Assembly: GCF_001879105.1 (NCBI RefSeq)
Contig: NZ_MLCF01000011.1
Coordinates: forward strand, 1 to 64,000
Length of the DNA stretch: 64,000 bases
Direction of reading: 5' to 3'
From: Mangrovactinospora gilvigrisea
Lineage (GTDB): Bacteria > Actinomycetota > Actinomycetes > Streptomycetales > Streptomycetaceae
Shown: positions 36,683-44,915 of the stretch, in pieces
How the letters are laid out: each line of letters begins with the position of its first letter
Position numbering within the stretch: the first letter of the stretch is position 1
Program-made: the position numbers and the translations under genes
The notes under the pieces: model-generated
Told to the model about the DNA's origin: nothing
What the model saw: the letters and a program-made list of their open reading frames with translations, nothing else
Databases searched by the model: none

Positions 36683-38395
36683 TCAGCAGGCACGCCCCCA
36701 CGGCAGCCGGTAGCCGGAGCCGATCCGGTAGGTGCCGGCGTGCGCCACCGTCACCCGCGTCCAGTCGCCGTCCCGTGACAGGCAGGCGCCGCCGTCGACC
36801 CGCATCCAGCGGGAGTAGGCGATCCGGACCACCGCCGAGCCGCGCCGCGCGAACCGCAGCACCAGCCCGGCCTCGTCCGAGCGCACCACCGCCGCCCCGA
36901 CCGCCAGCGGGGCGGCGTCGCGCACCCTGAAGACGCGCCAGCCGGCATCCCGCCACACCGGCTGCAGCCAGCCGGGCCGGTGCGCCCCGCCGACCAGCGC
37001 GGCCTCGGCGACCGCGGCGTCGTCCGGCTGGCCGGCGGGGAGCACCACATAGCCGACCGCGTGCCCGTCCAGCCAACGGCGGTACGCGGTGGGCGAGAGC
37101 GGGCCGTCGGCGTAGAAGAGCCGGCCGCGGACGACGTCCAGCTGCCGGTTCCAGCCGCGCGCCAGGTTCACGTAGGGCGCCAGCAGCGCCGACTCCCGGT
37201 GCGCATGGGTGGGCACCGCCTCCACCCGCGAGCGCGAGGCGCCGAGCCGGCGCAGCTCCGCCACCACCCCGCCGGAGCGCGCCGCCCACCCCGGGACGGC
37301 CGTGTTGGCCACCAGGTCCTGCTCGGTCTTGACGCCGACCCAGACCAGCGACAGCACCAGCGCGGTGAGCAGCACCGGCAGCCGCAGCCGCCGAAGCCCC
37401 GCGAACCGCCCCGCCCGTCGTTCGTCCCGGCGCCCGTCCTGCCGCCCCTCAGGCCGCCCCCCGGGCCGCTCCAGCGCGCAGGCCAGCAGCAGCGCGGGGG
37501 CGGCCAGTTCGGCAAGCCGCTCCACATTGGTGCCCAGCGGCGAGTCCGCGACATACGCCAGGACCACCCCGAGCGCGTACACCAGCGCGATCGCCCGCAC
37601 CGCCCGCCGGCGCCGGGGCGCGCACGCCGCCACCACCAGCGCCAGCAGCAGCGGCGGCCACAGCCGGACGAACTCCATCGGCTGCTCCCCCGAGATGGGG
37701 AAGAGCACCACCTCCACCAGCGCCATCACCGCCAGCGGCGGGACCGCCACCGACACCCCCCGGCGGCGGTCCCGCACCAGGAACCAGCCCGCCCCCACCG
37801 CCACCAGGAACACCCCGGCGACGGGGCTGGCCAGCGTCGCCAGCGCGGCGAGCGCCGCCGCCCCGGCGATCCGGCGCGGCGTGCGGCCGGCCGCCAGGCA
37901 GGCGGCGATCCCGAACGCGGCGCCCAGCGCGAACGTTGTCCGCCCGGACGCCACATCGCACCAGACCGCGAACGCGGCCAGCAGCGCCGGCCCCAGCGGG
38001 CGGGACATTCCGGTGCGGACGAGCGCGGCGCCCGCCCCCCAGGTGGTGGCGAGCCCGGCGAGCACCGCGACCGGGCGCACCCCGAACAGCGCCATCAGAT
38101 ACGGCGACATCAGGCTGTAGTTGGCCAGATTGCTGCCCCCGTACCAGGCGAGGTCGTAGAGCGAGCCGGGGTGCCGGGAGACGAAGGAGGCCCAGACGTC
38201 CTGGGCCGCCAGATCACCGCCGCCGGTGGCGAGGAACGCCGCCCACACCCCGTAGAGCGGGACGGCGGCGGCGGTCGCGATCAGCGGAACGCGCAGCCGA
38301 AGCAGGTCGGCGCGGCTCACCGCGATCGCGCTCGCGCCGTGCGCGCGAAGCGCCGGACGGGTTGTCGCCGGCACAGCGGCTCGGGTCACCTGCAC
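36683..38395 (-). CDS. Polytopic membrane protein with C-terminal soluble domain, possible GT-C type
   Basis: A ~570-residue protein with about ten hydrophobic segments in its first 400 residues, starting VPLIATAAAVPLYGVWAAFLA. Loops such as DVWASFVSRHPGSLYDLAWYGGSNLANYSLMSPYL are conserved-looking. The last ~170 residues are soluble (GGVVAELRRLGASRSRVEAVPTH, ending YRIGSGYRLPWGRAC). Its layout resembles the membrane protein at 3554, a possible GT-C enzyme, but I see no firm motif. GTG at 38395 is the longest start; a GTG two codons later is possible. It is convergent with the PadR operon, only 7 bp apart. Confidence 0.72.
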   Translation of the reverse strand: MQVTRAAVPATTRPALRAHGASAIAVSRADLLRLRVPLIATAAAVPLYGVWAAFLATGGGDLAAQDVWASFVSRHPGSLYDLAWYGGSNLANYSLMSPYLMALFGVRPVAVLAGLATTWGAGAALVRTGMSRPLGPALLAAFAVWCDVASGRTTFALGAAFGIAACLAAGRTPRRIAGAAALAALATLASPVAGVFLVAVGAGWFLVRDRRRGVSVAVPPLAVMALVEVVLFPISGEQPMEFVRLWPPLLLALVVAACAPRRRRAVRAIALVYALGVVLAYVADSPLGTNVERLAELAAPALLLACALERPGGRPEGRQDGRRDERRAGRFAGLRRLRLPVLLTALVLSLVWVGVKTEQDLVANTAVPGWAARSGGVVAELRRLGASRSRVEAVPTHAHRESALLAPYVNLARGWNRQLDVVRGRLFYADGPLSPTAYRRWLDGHAVGYVVLPAGQPDDAAVAEAALVGGAHRPGWLQPVWRDAGWRVFRVRDAAPLAVGAAVVRSDEAGLVLRFARRGSAVVRIAYSRWMRVDGGACLSRDGDWTRVTVAHAGTYRIGSGYRLPWGRAC

Positions 38396-38752
38396 CAGCT
38401 CCGTCCTGACTCGGCGGGCGGGGCGCTCGGACGACCGCCCGAACCCGGAGAACGCATCGGGCGCCGGGACGGTTCCGGCGGTTTCCGATCAAATCGCTCT
38501 CAGCGGTGCCATGACAAGCCATCCCGGGCCCGACACGGGACCCGCACCCGAATGGCGGCGGCCGCGCACCACGCTCCTGATGCACCATCAGATCGAACCC
38601 CCCACCGACCCGTCCGACGACTCGCCGGGCGGAGGGGGAACGGCGGGCGCGGCGGGGCAGGCCGGAGACCGTCGCCGCACAGCGGGCGGCCCGCTGGGCG
38701 CGACGAGCACCGGCCCCGCGTCAACGGATAGGCCCGCGAGGCGGGCGCCCCG
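38396..38752. other. Gap without a supported gene
   Basis: These 357 bp lie upstream of the minus-strand membrane protein and downstream of the small minus-strand gene at 38753. The only clear structure is a 15-bp palindrome, CTGATG-CAC-CATCAG, at 38577-38591. Open frames here lack initiation signals and protein-like composition. Confidence 0.5.
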
Positions 38753-39010
38753 CTACTTCGCGGGCCGGTCCGACGCGCCCATCGCCTGGCGCTGCGCCTG
38801 CTGCTGCGCGATCCGGTGCGCGCGCAGGCCGCGCGGCTGCTTGCGCGGGCCCTCGTCCGCCGGGCCCTCGTCGAAGTCGATCTTCCGCATCTGCTTGTTC
38901 ATGGACTTGAGCAGGCCCCAGAGCGCGAGGCCGACGGCCAGGCACACCACGAATCCGAGGATCCCCGGCGTCACCTTGTTCGCGTCGAGGGCGAGCTGCA
39001 CGACTGGCAT
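38753..39010 (-). CDS. Small single-span membrane protein
   Basis: An 85-residue protein with one membrane segment (VTPGILGFVVCLAVGLALWGLLKSM) followed by a basic, Gln-rich cytosolic tail (RGLRAHRIAQQQAQRQAMG). The function is unknown. It is placed right after mca with a nine-base overlap of mca's 3' end when the GTG at 39022 is used as start, which would couple the two. I list the ATG at 39010 as the conservative start. Small proteins of this kind accompany mca in Streptomyces from memory. Confidence 0.75.
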   Translation of the reverse strand: MPVVQLALDANKVTPGILGFVVCLAVGLALWGLLKSMNKQMRKIDFDEGPADEGPRKQPRGLRAHRIAQQQAQRQAMGASDRPAK

Positions 39011-39018
39011 GGCGGTGT

Positions 39019-39888
39019 TCACCCCTCCAGTGTGACCCCAGCGAACAGGTCGTCCTCCGGCAGGGTCGTGTCGACGCGCGTCTTCACCAGTTCGAAGTCC
39101 TCCGTGGGCCACACCTCCTGCTGGACCTCCATGGGGACGCGGAACCACGGCCCGTCCGGGTCGATCTGCGTGGCGTGCGCCAGCAGCGCCTTGTCGCGCA
39201 CCCCGAAGTAGTCCGCGCAGGGCACCCGCGTGGTCAGCTCGCGCGGCTTGCGGTCCTCCCAGCGCTTGAGCCACTCCCCGTACGGCGACTCCAGGCCGCG
39301 CGCGGTGAGCGCCTCGTGCAGGGCGACGGTGCGCTGCCGCGACATCGTCTGGTTGTAGTAGAGCTTCAGCGGCGTCCACGGCGCGCCCGCGTCGGGGCAC
39401 GCCTCCGGGTCGCCGGCCATCTCCCAGGCCGCCATCGTGATCCGGTGCGTCATGATGTGGTCGGGGTGCGGGTAGCCGCCGTTCTCGTCGTACGTGGTGA
39501 TCACGTGCGGACGGAACTCGCGGATCAGCTTCACCAGGCGCTCCGCCGCGACGTCCACCTCCTGCAGCCCGAAGCAGCCCTCGGGCAGCGGCGGCAGCGG
39601 GTCGCCCTCCGGGAGGCCGGAGTCGACGAAGCCCAGCCACGACTGCTTGACGCCGAGAATCTGGCGGGCCTCGTCCATCTCATGGGCCCGGACCTCGTGG
39701 ATGTGCTCCTCGATGTAGGGGTCGCCCTGGAGCTTGGGGTTGAGGATCGAGCCGCGCTCGCCCCCGGTGCACGTCGCCACGAGCACATCCGCGCCCTCGG
39801 CGACGTACTTGGCCATGGTGGCCGCGCCCTTGGACGACTCGTCGTCGGGGTGCGCGTGCACGGCCATCATTCTCAGGTGGTCGGTCAA
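39019..39888 (-). CDS. mca: Mycothiol S-conjugate amidase
   Basis: A 289-residue zinc amidase that cleaves mycothiol conjugates of electrophiles, releasing mercapturic acids for export and regenerating GlcN-Ins. The zinc motif AHPDDESSKGAATMAKY (H13, D16) and HPDHIMTHRITMAAW supply the metal ligands; the SSKGA variant separates Mca from MshB. FVDSGLPEGDPLPPLPEGCF is also Mca-like. Initiation is at a TTG with GGAGGG upstream, an unusual start codon that avoids extending into an unrelated Arg-rich leader. It is divergent from the DUF4307 gene. Confidence 0.94.
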   Translation of the reverse strand: MTDHLRMMAVHAHPDDESSKGAATMAKYVAEGADVLVATCTGGERGSILNPKLQGDPYIEEHIHEVRAHEMDEARQILGVKQSWLGFVDSGLPEGDPLPPLPEGCFGLQEVDVAAERLVKLIREFRPHVITTYDENGGYPHPDHIMTHRITMAAWEMAGDPEACPDAGAPWTPLKLYYNQTMSRQRTVALHEALTARGLESPYGEWLKRWEDRKPRELTTRVPCADYFGVRDKALLAHATQIDPDGPWFRVPMEVQQEVWPTEDFELVKTRVDTTLPEDDLFAGVTLEG

Positions 39889-40012
39889 GGCCGGGTCCCT
39901 CCGGGCAGTAGGTGGTCGCCTCCTATAGTGACGGACGGGTGCGACATTCCCCGCACGACCCCGTGCACCGGGCACCGCATCCGACGCACACCGTCCACGG
40001 ATCGGAACACGC

Positions 40013-40426
40013 ATGGCGACCACCGACATTCCCGCGCGCTACGGCCGCGCGGGCCGCGGGCCGGGCTCCGGCGGCGGATCCGGCTCCAACCGCGGGCTGA
40101 AGATCCTCGGCGCGCTGCTCGGCGCCGCGCTGCTCGCCTTCGTCGGCTGGTCGGGTGTCTCCTACCTGCAGCGCGACGACGTCTCCGGGCAGTTGGTCTC
40201 CTACCAGGTGCAGAACGGGCACCAGGTGCGGGCGCTGCTGCAGGTGAACAAGAGCAAGGGGATGGCGGCCTCGTGCACGGTGCGCTCCCGGGCCCGGGAC
40301 GGCAGCGAGGTGGGACGTCGCACCGTGCCCATCGCCAAGGACCGTGATTCGGTGACAGAGTGGGTATCGCTGCGGACGACGTCCAAGGCGACCAACGCCG
40401 AGCTGGTCGGCTGCTCCAAGGGCTGA
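40013..40426 (+). CDS. DUF4307 membrane-anchored protein
   Basis: A 137-residue protein: cytosolic Gly/Ser-rich N-terminus, a single membrane span LKILGALLGAALLAFVGWSGVSYL, and a ~85-residue extracytoplasmic beta-rich domain with cysteines in AASCTVRSRA and ELVGCSKG that may pair. This matches DUF4307, unknown in function and typically located between mca and greA in actinobacteria. ATG at 40013. Confidence 0.87.
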   Translation: MATTDIPARYGRAGRGPGSGGGSGSNRGLKILGALLGAALLAFVGWSGVSYLQRDDVSGQLVSYQVQNGHQVRALLQVNKSKGMAASCTVRSRARDGSEVGRRTVPIAKDRDSVTEWVSLRTTSKATNAELVGCSKG

Positions 40427-40571
40427 ACCGGCACTCGGCAGGGGGCTGACCAGGGCCTGAAGAGGCCCTGGCGGGGGGCCGGTGCGGAGGGCGCGCGGGG
40501 GCGTCCGGGGGCGCAGGCGCGGCGTTTGCATCCGCTCGCCGCGAGGGAGGAATTGTTAGGCTGATGGTTTC

Positions 40572-40593
40572 GCCCCGTTCTTCGGACCGGGGC
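40572..40593 (+). promoter_or_regulatory. Hairpin in greA leader
   Basis: GCCCCG pairs with CGGGGC around TTCTTCGGAC, about 40 bp before the greA start. It may end upstream transcription or modulate greA expression; I saw no T-run. Confidence 0.4.
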
Positions 40594-40634
40594 GTTGATT
40601 TATAAGGCAGCCGAGCGACCGACGAGGAGTACCC

Positions 40635-41132
40635 GTGACTCAGACCAGCGACAGCGTCACCTGGCTCACTCAGGAGGCGTACGAGCGGCTCAAGGCCGAG
40701 CTGGAGTATCTGAAGGGACCCGGCCGCGTTGAGATCGCCAAGAAGATCGAGGCCGCCCGCGAGGAGGGCGACCTCAAGGAGAACGGCGGCTACCACGCGG
40801 CCAAGGACGAGCAGGGCCACCAGGAGGCGCGCATCCGCCAGCTGGTGCAGCTGCTGCAGAACGCGAAGGTGGGCGAGGCGCCCGCCGACACGGGCGTGGT
40901 GAACCCCGGCATGGTCGTGACGATCGCCTTCGACGGCGACCCGGACGACACCATGTCCTTCCTGCTGGCCTCCCGCGAGTACGCCGAGGGCGACCTCGAC
41001 GTCTACTCGCCGCAGTCGCCGCTCGGTTCCGCCATCACCGGCAAGAAGGTGGGCGACGAGGCCGAGTACGAGCTGCCCAATGGCAAGAAGGCCGCCGTGA
41101 AGGTGCTGGAGGCGAAGCCGTACTCCGGCTGA
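40635..41132 (+). CDS. greA: Transcription elongation factor GreA
   Basis: A 165-residue GreA that stimulates transcript cleavage in backtracked RNA polymerase. The N-terminal coiled coil has the catalytic acidic tip in EAAREEGDLKENGGYHAAKDEQG. The C-terminal FKBP-like domain ends SPLGSAITGKKVGDEAEYELPNGKKAAVKVLE. Features such as the DLKENGGY tip are those of actinobacterial GreA. GTG at 40635 follows a GAGGAG site. Confidence 0.96.
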   Translation: MTQTSDSVTWLTQEAYERLKAELEYLKGPGRVEIAKKIEAAREEGDLKENGGYHAAKDEQGHQEARIRQLVQLLQNAKVGEAPADTGVVNPGMVVTIAFDGDPDDTMSFLLASREYAEGDLDVYSPQSPLGSAITGKKVGDEAEYELPNGKKAAVKVLEAKPYSG

Positions 41133-41153
41133 CGCCCCGTCACCCGGCGCCGC

Positions 41154-41206
41154 CGACGCCCCGGCCCCCTGGACGCGCCCAACTCGCGTCCGGGGCCGGG
41201 GCGTCG
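41154..41206. terminator. Long bidirectional terminator hairpin
   Basis: CGACGCCCCGGCCCC and GGGGCCGGGGCGTCG form the base of the hairpin, with GGACGCG/CGCGTCC stacked above it and a seven-base loop. It lies between the convergent greA and ABC permease genes. Confidence 0.85.
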
Positions 41207-41234
41207 GTGTTCCCCCGCCGGCGGGGGTGCCGGC

Positions 41235-42092
41235 TCAGCCCTCCGCGCTGCGGTACTTGCGCACCGCGAAGGTGCGGAAGACGACGATGATCAGCACCGA
41301 GTAGATCAGCGAGGCCCACACCGGGTGCTGCATCGGCCAGGCGTGGGACTGCGAGAGGCCGGGGTCGCCGAAGAGCTTGCGGGCCGCCTGGACGGTGGCG
41401 CTGAAGGGGTTCCACTCCGCGATGTGCCGCAGCCAGGGCGTCATCTGGCTGGAGTCCACAAAGGCGTTGGAGATGAACGTCACCGGGAAGAGCCAGATCA
41501 GGCCGCCGGAGGTGGCCGCCTCGGGGGTGCGCACCGAGAGGCCGATGAGCGCGCCGATCCAGGTGAAGGCGTAGCCGAGGAGCAGCAGCAGGCCGAAGCC
41601 GCCGAGGATCCTGCCGATGTCGGTGGGGTTCATCGAGCCGGGTCGCCAGCCCACGATGAGCGCGACGCCGGCGAGCACCACCAGCGTCAGGGCGGTCTGC
41701 ACCAGGTCGGCGACGGTGCGGCCGGTGAGCACCGCGCCGCGGGCCATCGGCAGCGAGCGGAACCGGTCGACGAGGCCCTTGTGCATGTCCTCGGCGATGC
41801 CGGCGCCGGCGCCGGCGGTGGCGAACGTCACCGTCTGCGCGAAGATCCCGGCCATCAGGAAGTTCTTGTAGACGTTGGGGTCGGTGGTGTTGCCGATCTT
41901 CATCGAGCCGCCGAAGACGTACGTGAAGAGCACCACGAACATGATCGGCTGGAGCAGCCCGAACATGAAGATCTCGGGGATGCGCAGCATCCGGCGGGTG
42001 TTGCGGAGGGCGACCACCCAGGTGTCGTGGAAGAGCCCGCCGAGGCGGCCCAGCCGCAGCTCCGGGGAGGCCTCGTGGTGGACGACGGTCAT
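41235..42092 (-). CDS. ABC-2 type exporter permease (DrrB-like)
   Basis: A 285-residue permease with six membrane segments. N-terminal WVVALRNTRRMLRIPEIFMFGLLQPIMFVVLF is the characteristic DrrB/ABC-2 opening, and GIAEDMHKGLVDRFRSLPMARGAVLTGRTVADLVQ is the conserved coupling region. The C-terminus is AVRKYRSAEG. It partners the ATPase immediately upstream; its start overlaps that gene's stop (ATGA). Substrates of this subfamily are often drugs or lipids. Confidence 0.93.
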   Translation of the reverse strand: MTVVHHEASPELRLGRLGGLFHDTWVVALRNTRRMLRIPEIFMFGLLQPIMFVVLFTYVFGGSMKIGNTTDPNVYKNFLMAGIFAQTVTFATAGAGAGIAEDMHKGLVDRFRSLPMARGAVLTGRTVADLVQTALTLVVLAGVALIVGWRPGSMNPTDIGRILGGFGLLLLLGYAFTWIGALIGLSVRTPEAATSGGLIWLFPVTFISNAFVDSSQMTPWLRHIAEWNPFSATVQAARKLFGDPGLSQSHAWPMQHPVWASLIYSVLIIVVFRTFAVRKYRSAEG

Positions 42093-43129
42093 CGCTGGCT
42101 CACCCGGTCCTTCCGGTCCTTCTTCTTGTCCTTCGCGGCGTCGGCATCCTCGTCGCCGCCCTCGGTGGTGGCGCCCTCGCCGTTGCCCTGCTCGGCGGCG
42201 TGGCCGGTGAGGGAGAGGAAGACGTCGTCGAGGGTGGGGCGGCGCAGCCCGATGTCGTCGAGCTCGGCGCCGATCGCGTCGAGGTCGCGGATGGCCTCGG
42301 CGAGCAGCCCGGCCCCGCCGCTGACCGGGACGGTGATGCGGCGCATCCGCTCGTTGACGACCGGCTCGCCCTGGGCGTGCCGGACGAGGGCGGCGCGCGC
42401 GTCGTCCAGCCGGGCGGGATCCCGGACGACGACCTCCACGCGCTCGCCGCCGACCTGGGCCTTGAGCTTGTCGGCGGTGCCGCGGGCGATCACCCGGCCG
42501 TGGTCGACGACGGCGATGTCGTCGGCGAGGTGGTCGGCCTCCTCCAGGTACTGGGTGGTGAGCAGGAGGGTGGTGCCCTCCTCCACCAGGCTCTTGATGA
42601 CGTCCCAGAGAGCGAGCCGGTTGCGCGGGTCGAGGCCGGTGGTGGGCTCGTCCATGAACATCACCGGGGGGCGGACGACGAGCGCGGCGGCCAGGTCGAG
42701 GCGGCGGCGCATGCCGCCGGAGTAGTTCTTGGTGATGCGGTCCCCGGCGTCCGCGAGGTTGAACCATTCCAGCAGCTCGTCCGCGCGGGCCCGGGCCGCG
42801 CGCCGCGGCATCTGGTAGAGGCGGCCGACCATCACCAGGTTCTCCCGGCCCGTCAGGTACTCGTCGACGGCGGCGAACTGGCCGGAGAGGCCCATCAGCC
42901 GGCGGACCCGGTCGGGGTGGCGCAGCACGTCCTCGCCGGCCACGTGCGCGGTGCCCGAGTCGGGCCGCAGCAGCGTGGTGAGGCATCGGACGGTGGTCGT
43001 CTTTCCGGCGCCGTTCGGGCCGAGCAGGCCGAGGACGGTGCCGGGCGGGACCTCCAGATCGACGCCGTCCAGGGCACGGACGTCGCCGAAGGTCTTCACC
43101 AGCCCCTCGGCTCGGATGGCAGCCTCCAT
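42089..43129 (-). CDS. ABC exporter ATP-binding protein (DrrA-like)
   Basis: A 346-residue ATPase of the DrrA type. Walker A is LGPNGAGKTTT (37-46), the Q-loop precedes LSGQFAAVDEYLTGRENLVM, and the signature is NYSGGMRRRLDLAAAL. Walker B is PPVMFMDEPTTGLDPRNR. The C-terminal extension (RRPTLDDVFLSLTGHAAEQ) is typical of DrrA. A charged Lys/Asp tail ends the protein. The ATG at 43129 has GAGGGAATC upstream. It forms a two-gene exporter operon under the palindrome-containing promoter at 43179-43207. Confidence 0.95.
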   Translation of the reverse strand: MEAAIRAEGLVKTFGDVRALDGVDLEVPPGTVLGLLGPNGAGKTTTVRCLTTLLRPDSGTAHVAGEDVLRHPDRVRRLMGLSGQFAAVDEYLTGRENLVMVGRLYQMPRRAARARADELLEWFNLADAGDRITKNYSGGMRRRLDLAAALVVRPPVMFMDEPTTGLDPRNRLALWDVIKSLVEEGTTLLLTTQYLEEADHLADDIAVVDHGRVIARGTADKLKAQVGGERVEVVVRDPARLDDARAALVRHAQGEPVVNERMRRITVPVSGGAGLLAEAIRDLDAIGAELDDIGLRRPTLDDVFLSLTGHAAEQGNGEGATTEGGDEDADAAKDKKKDRKDRVSQR

Positions 43130-43178
43130 GATTCCCTCGTTTCGTGGCGTGCGGCTCTTCGAGATGTGTCGCGTCGAG

Positions 43179-43207
43179 AGTATGAAAGACGCGATATATC
43201 GCGTCAA
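43179..43207 (-). promoter_or_regulatory. ABC exporter promoter with embedded palindrome
   Basis: On the minus strand, TTGACG (-35, at 43202-43207) and CATACT (-10, at 43179-43184) are separated by exactly 17 bp. The spacer contains most of a perfect 18-bp palindrome GACGCGATA-TATCGCGTC (43188-43205). A further half-site, ACGCGAC, lies just downstream. A repressor here would block RNA polymerase. Confidence 0.75.
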
Positions 43208-43454
43208 CTGTCCATGCGGCATACACCCGCTTCGGGACCCGTTCGGCCCACGTGGTGCAACGGTCGCCGCACCGGTCGCGGCACTCCAGCGGAGCGCCGC
43301 GACCGGGTGACCCATCACCGGTTCCGACGGTAGCCGGGGGGTCCGACATCTCCCGTTCCGAGACCCTTCCGAGACCTTCCCGAGCGGCTTCCGGAAGGCG
43401 CGGCGCGATGCCACAGTGGTACCCATCCATCCGGCCGAGACGGAACGCGAGCCC
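43208..43454. other. Divergent intergenic stretch between ABC exporter and MarR genes
   Basis: No gene is supported. It forms the upstream part of a 325-bp gap. It probably contains the MarR promoter, which I could not pinpoint. Confidence 0.4.
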
Positions 43455-44015
43455 ATGACGGACTACGACACCCTCCTCGAGGACCTGCAGTACCAGGTCG
43501 CCCTGTTCGCACGCCGTGCCGAGCAGAGCCGCATCGGTGGAGTCGACCAGCGCCGCGGGGTCATGGACCGCGCCGCGTTCCTGCTGCTCCACCGGCTCGA
43601 CGGCGAAGGCCCGCTGGGCGTCAAGGCGCTCGCCGCCGCGATGGGCATCGACTCCTCGACGGTCACCCGGCAGGTCGCCCCGCTGGTCGACCAGGGCCTG
43701 GTGCGCCGGGTGCCCAACCCGGACGACGGCCGCGCGGTCGTCCTCGCCCTCACCCCGGCGGGGCGGCTCCGCCTCGAAGAGGTCCGCACCTCGCGGCGCG
43801 CGCTGCTCACCGAGCTCACCGAGGGCTGGACGCGCGACGAGCAGGAGCACTTCGCCGAACTGCTCACCCGCCTCAATCTGCGGCTGAGGCAGCGCCAGTT
43901 GGGCTATCCGCAGGGCGACGCGCCGCAGGACGCGCCGCCCGCGACCCACGAGCCCGCCGCCGCCGATGAGTCGGACGAGTCCGACGAACGTCCCGCGCCG
44001 GCCGCGGCCGGCTGA
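43455..44015 (+). CDS. MarR family transcriptional regulator
   Basis: A 186-residue MarR protein. The winged helix shows LGVKALAAAMGIDSSTVTRQVAPLVDQGLVRRVPNPDDGRAVVLALTPAGRLRL, with the D-G-R wing motif. A ~40-residue acidic, disordered tail (ESDESDERPAPAAAG) is unusual in length. ATG at 43455. It is divergent from the DrrAB-type exporter and might control it, although the palindrome lies close to the exporter side rather than centrally. Confidence 0.9.
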   Translation: MTDYDTLLEDLQYQVALFARRAEQSRIGGVDQRRGVMDRAAFLLLHRLDGEGPLGVKALAAAMGIDSSTVTRQVAPLVDQGLVRRVPNPDDGRAVVLALTPAGRLRLEEVRTSRRALLTELTEGWTRDEQEHFAELLTRLNLRLRQRQLGYPQGDAPQDAPPATHEPAAADESDESDERPAPAAAG

Positions 44016-44039
44016 CACCCGGGAGGAGGGTCGGATGAG

Positions 44040-44567
44040 ATGAGCTCTCCGCCGCGCCGCCCCGGCCTTCCGGCGGAACCCGCCGAGCCCGCCGAGGAGT
44101 TCCGCGCCTTCGTCGCCGGCGCCGCCCCGCGGCTGCTGCACGTCGCCGAACTCCTCACCGGCGACCGGGCGGTGGCCCGCGCGGTGCTGCGCGGCGCGCT
44201 CACCCGCACCTGGCTCTCCTGGCCCGCGCTGCGCGGCGGCGACCCCTACGCCCACGCCCGCCAGCAGCTGCTCGGCGGGTACACCCGGCGCGTCCCCGGG
44301 CTGTGGCTGCGCGCCCGCACCCCGCGCCGGATCCGTCCGCGCGGCGAGCCGACCGGCCTCGCCGGATCGGCCGCGCTCGCCGGGCTCAGCGCCCGGGAGC
44401 GCACCGTCGCGGTGCTGCGCTACTTCGAGAACCTCGACGTCCAGGCCACCGCGGCGGCGCTGGGCATGCAGCCGGAACAGGTGGAGCGGCTCGCCGAGAG
44501 CGCGGTCCGCGCGATGCTCCCCGACCGAGCGCCCGCCGCGGGGCCGCGGCTCGGCCTGGTGGGGTGA
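44040..44567 (+). CDS. Sigma-70 family (ECF/SigE-like) factor
   Basis: A 175-residue sigma-like protein. Region 2 appears degenerate: FVAGAAPRLLHVAELLTGDRAVARAVLRGALTRTWLSWPALRG. Region 4 is clear: LAGLSARERTVAVLRYFENLDVQATAAALGMQPEQVERLAESAVRAML. It resembles the SigE-related ECF group of Streptomyces that encodes a membrane partner next door. ATG at 44040, with GGAGGAGGG upstream and 24 bp after marR. Confidence 0.87.
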   Translation: MSSPPRRPGLPAEPAEPAEEFRAFVAGAAPRLLHVAELLTGDRAVARAVLRGALTRTWLSWPALRGGDPYAHARQQLLGGYTRRVPGLWLRARTPRRIRPRGEPTGLAGSAALAGLSARERTVAVLRYFENLDVQATAAALGMQPEQVERLAESAVRAMLPDRAPAAGPRLGLVG

Positions 44568-44896
44568 GGGAGGCGGTGGGAGGGATGCAGGGAACGGCAG
44601 GGCAGCCGGGAGCGCGCGGGCTCACCGGGATGCCGGGGTGCGACGTCCGGGAGAACTGGACGCGCTTCCCCGACCGCCGCGAGGAGGGCGCGCGGCGCGC
44701 CCTCGCCGCGCCCGACCCGGCACCGCCGGCGGGCCTCGCCCGCGAGGTCTTCGGACGGGCCCGGCGGCTCCGCGCCTGGCGCCGCTGGGCGGCGCTGGTG
44801 GCGTGGTTGGCGCTGTTCGCCGGGGCGGCCTTCCTGGCGTGGTGGTTCACCCGCCCGCCGGGGGTGCTGCCGCTGGAGGGCATGCGGCCGTTCTGA
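44564..44896 (+). CDS. Small membrane protein coupled to the sigma factor
   Basis: A protein of about 110 residues (from the GTG at 44564; a later ATG at 44585 gives 103). The GTG overlaps the sigma gene's stop codon (GTGA), showing coupling. The cytosolic part ends RARRLRAWRRW, followed by a single span AALVAWLALFAGAAFLAWWF and a short C-terminal tail. Position and topology suggest a membrane partner such as an anti-sigma factor, but no zinc-anti-sigma HxxxCxxC motif is present. Its function is therefore inferred only from context. Confidence 0.7.
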   Translation: MREAVGGMQGTAGQPGARGLTGMPGCDVRENWTRFPDRREEGARRALAAPDPAPPAGLAREVFGRARRLRAWRRWAALVAWLALFAGAAFLAWWFTRPPGVLPLEGMRPF

Positions 44897-44915
44897 ACGC
44901 GGCGCGGCCGACCGG

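Noticed and set aside
38396-38752. Possible small gene on either strand in the gap
   Set aside because: Open frames here lack a ribosome-binding site and have antisense-like composition. Only a 15-bp palindrome stands out.
42089-43129. DrrA-like ATPase as part of an antibiotic gene cluster
   Set aside because: No biosynthetic genes surround it. The neighbourhood is core metabolism and regulators.
41235-44255. A 1006-residue minus-strand open frame
   Set aside because: Only the ABC permease part (41235-42092) is real. The remainder is an out-of-frame shadow of the ATPase gene and the antisense of the MarR and sigma genes.
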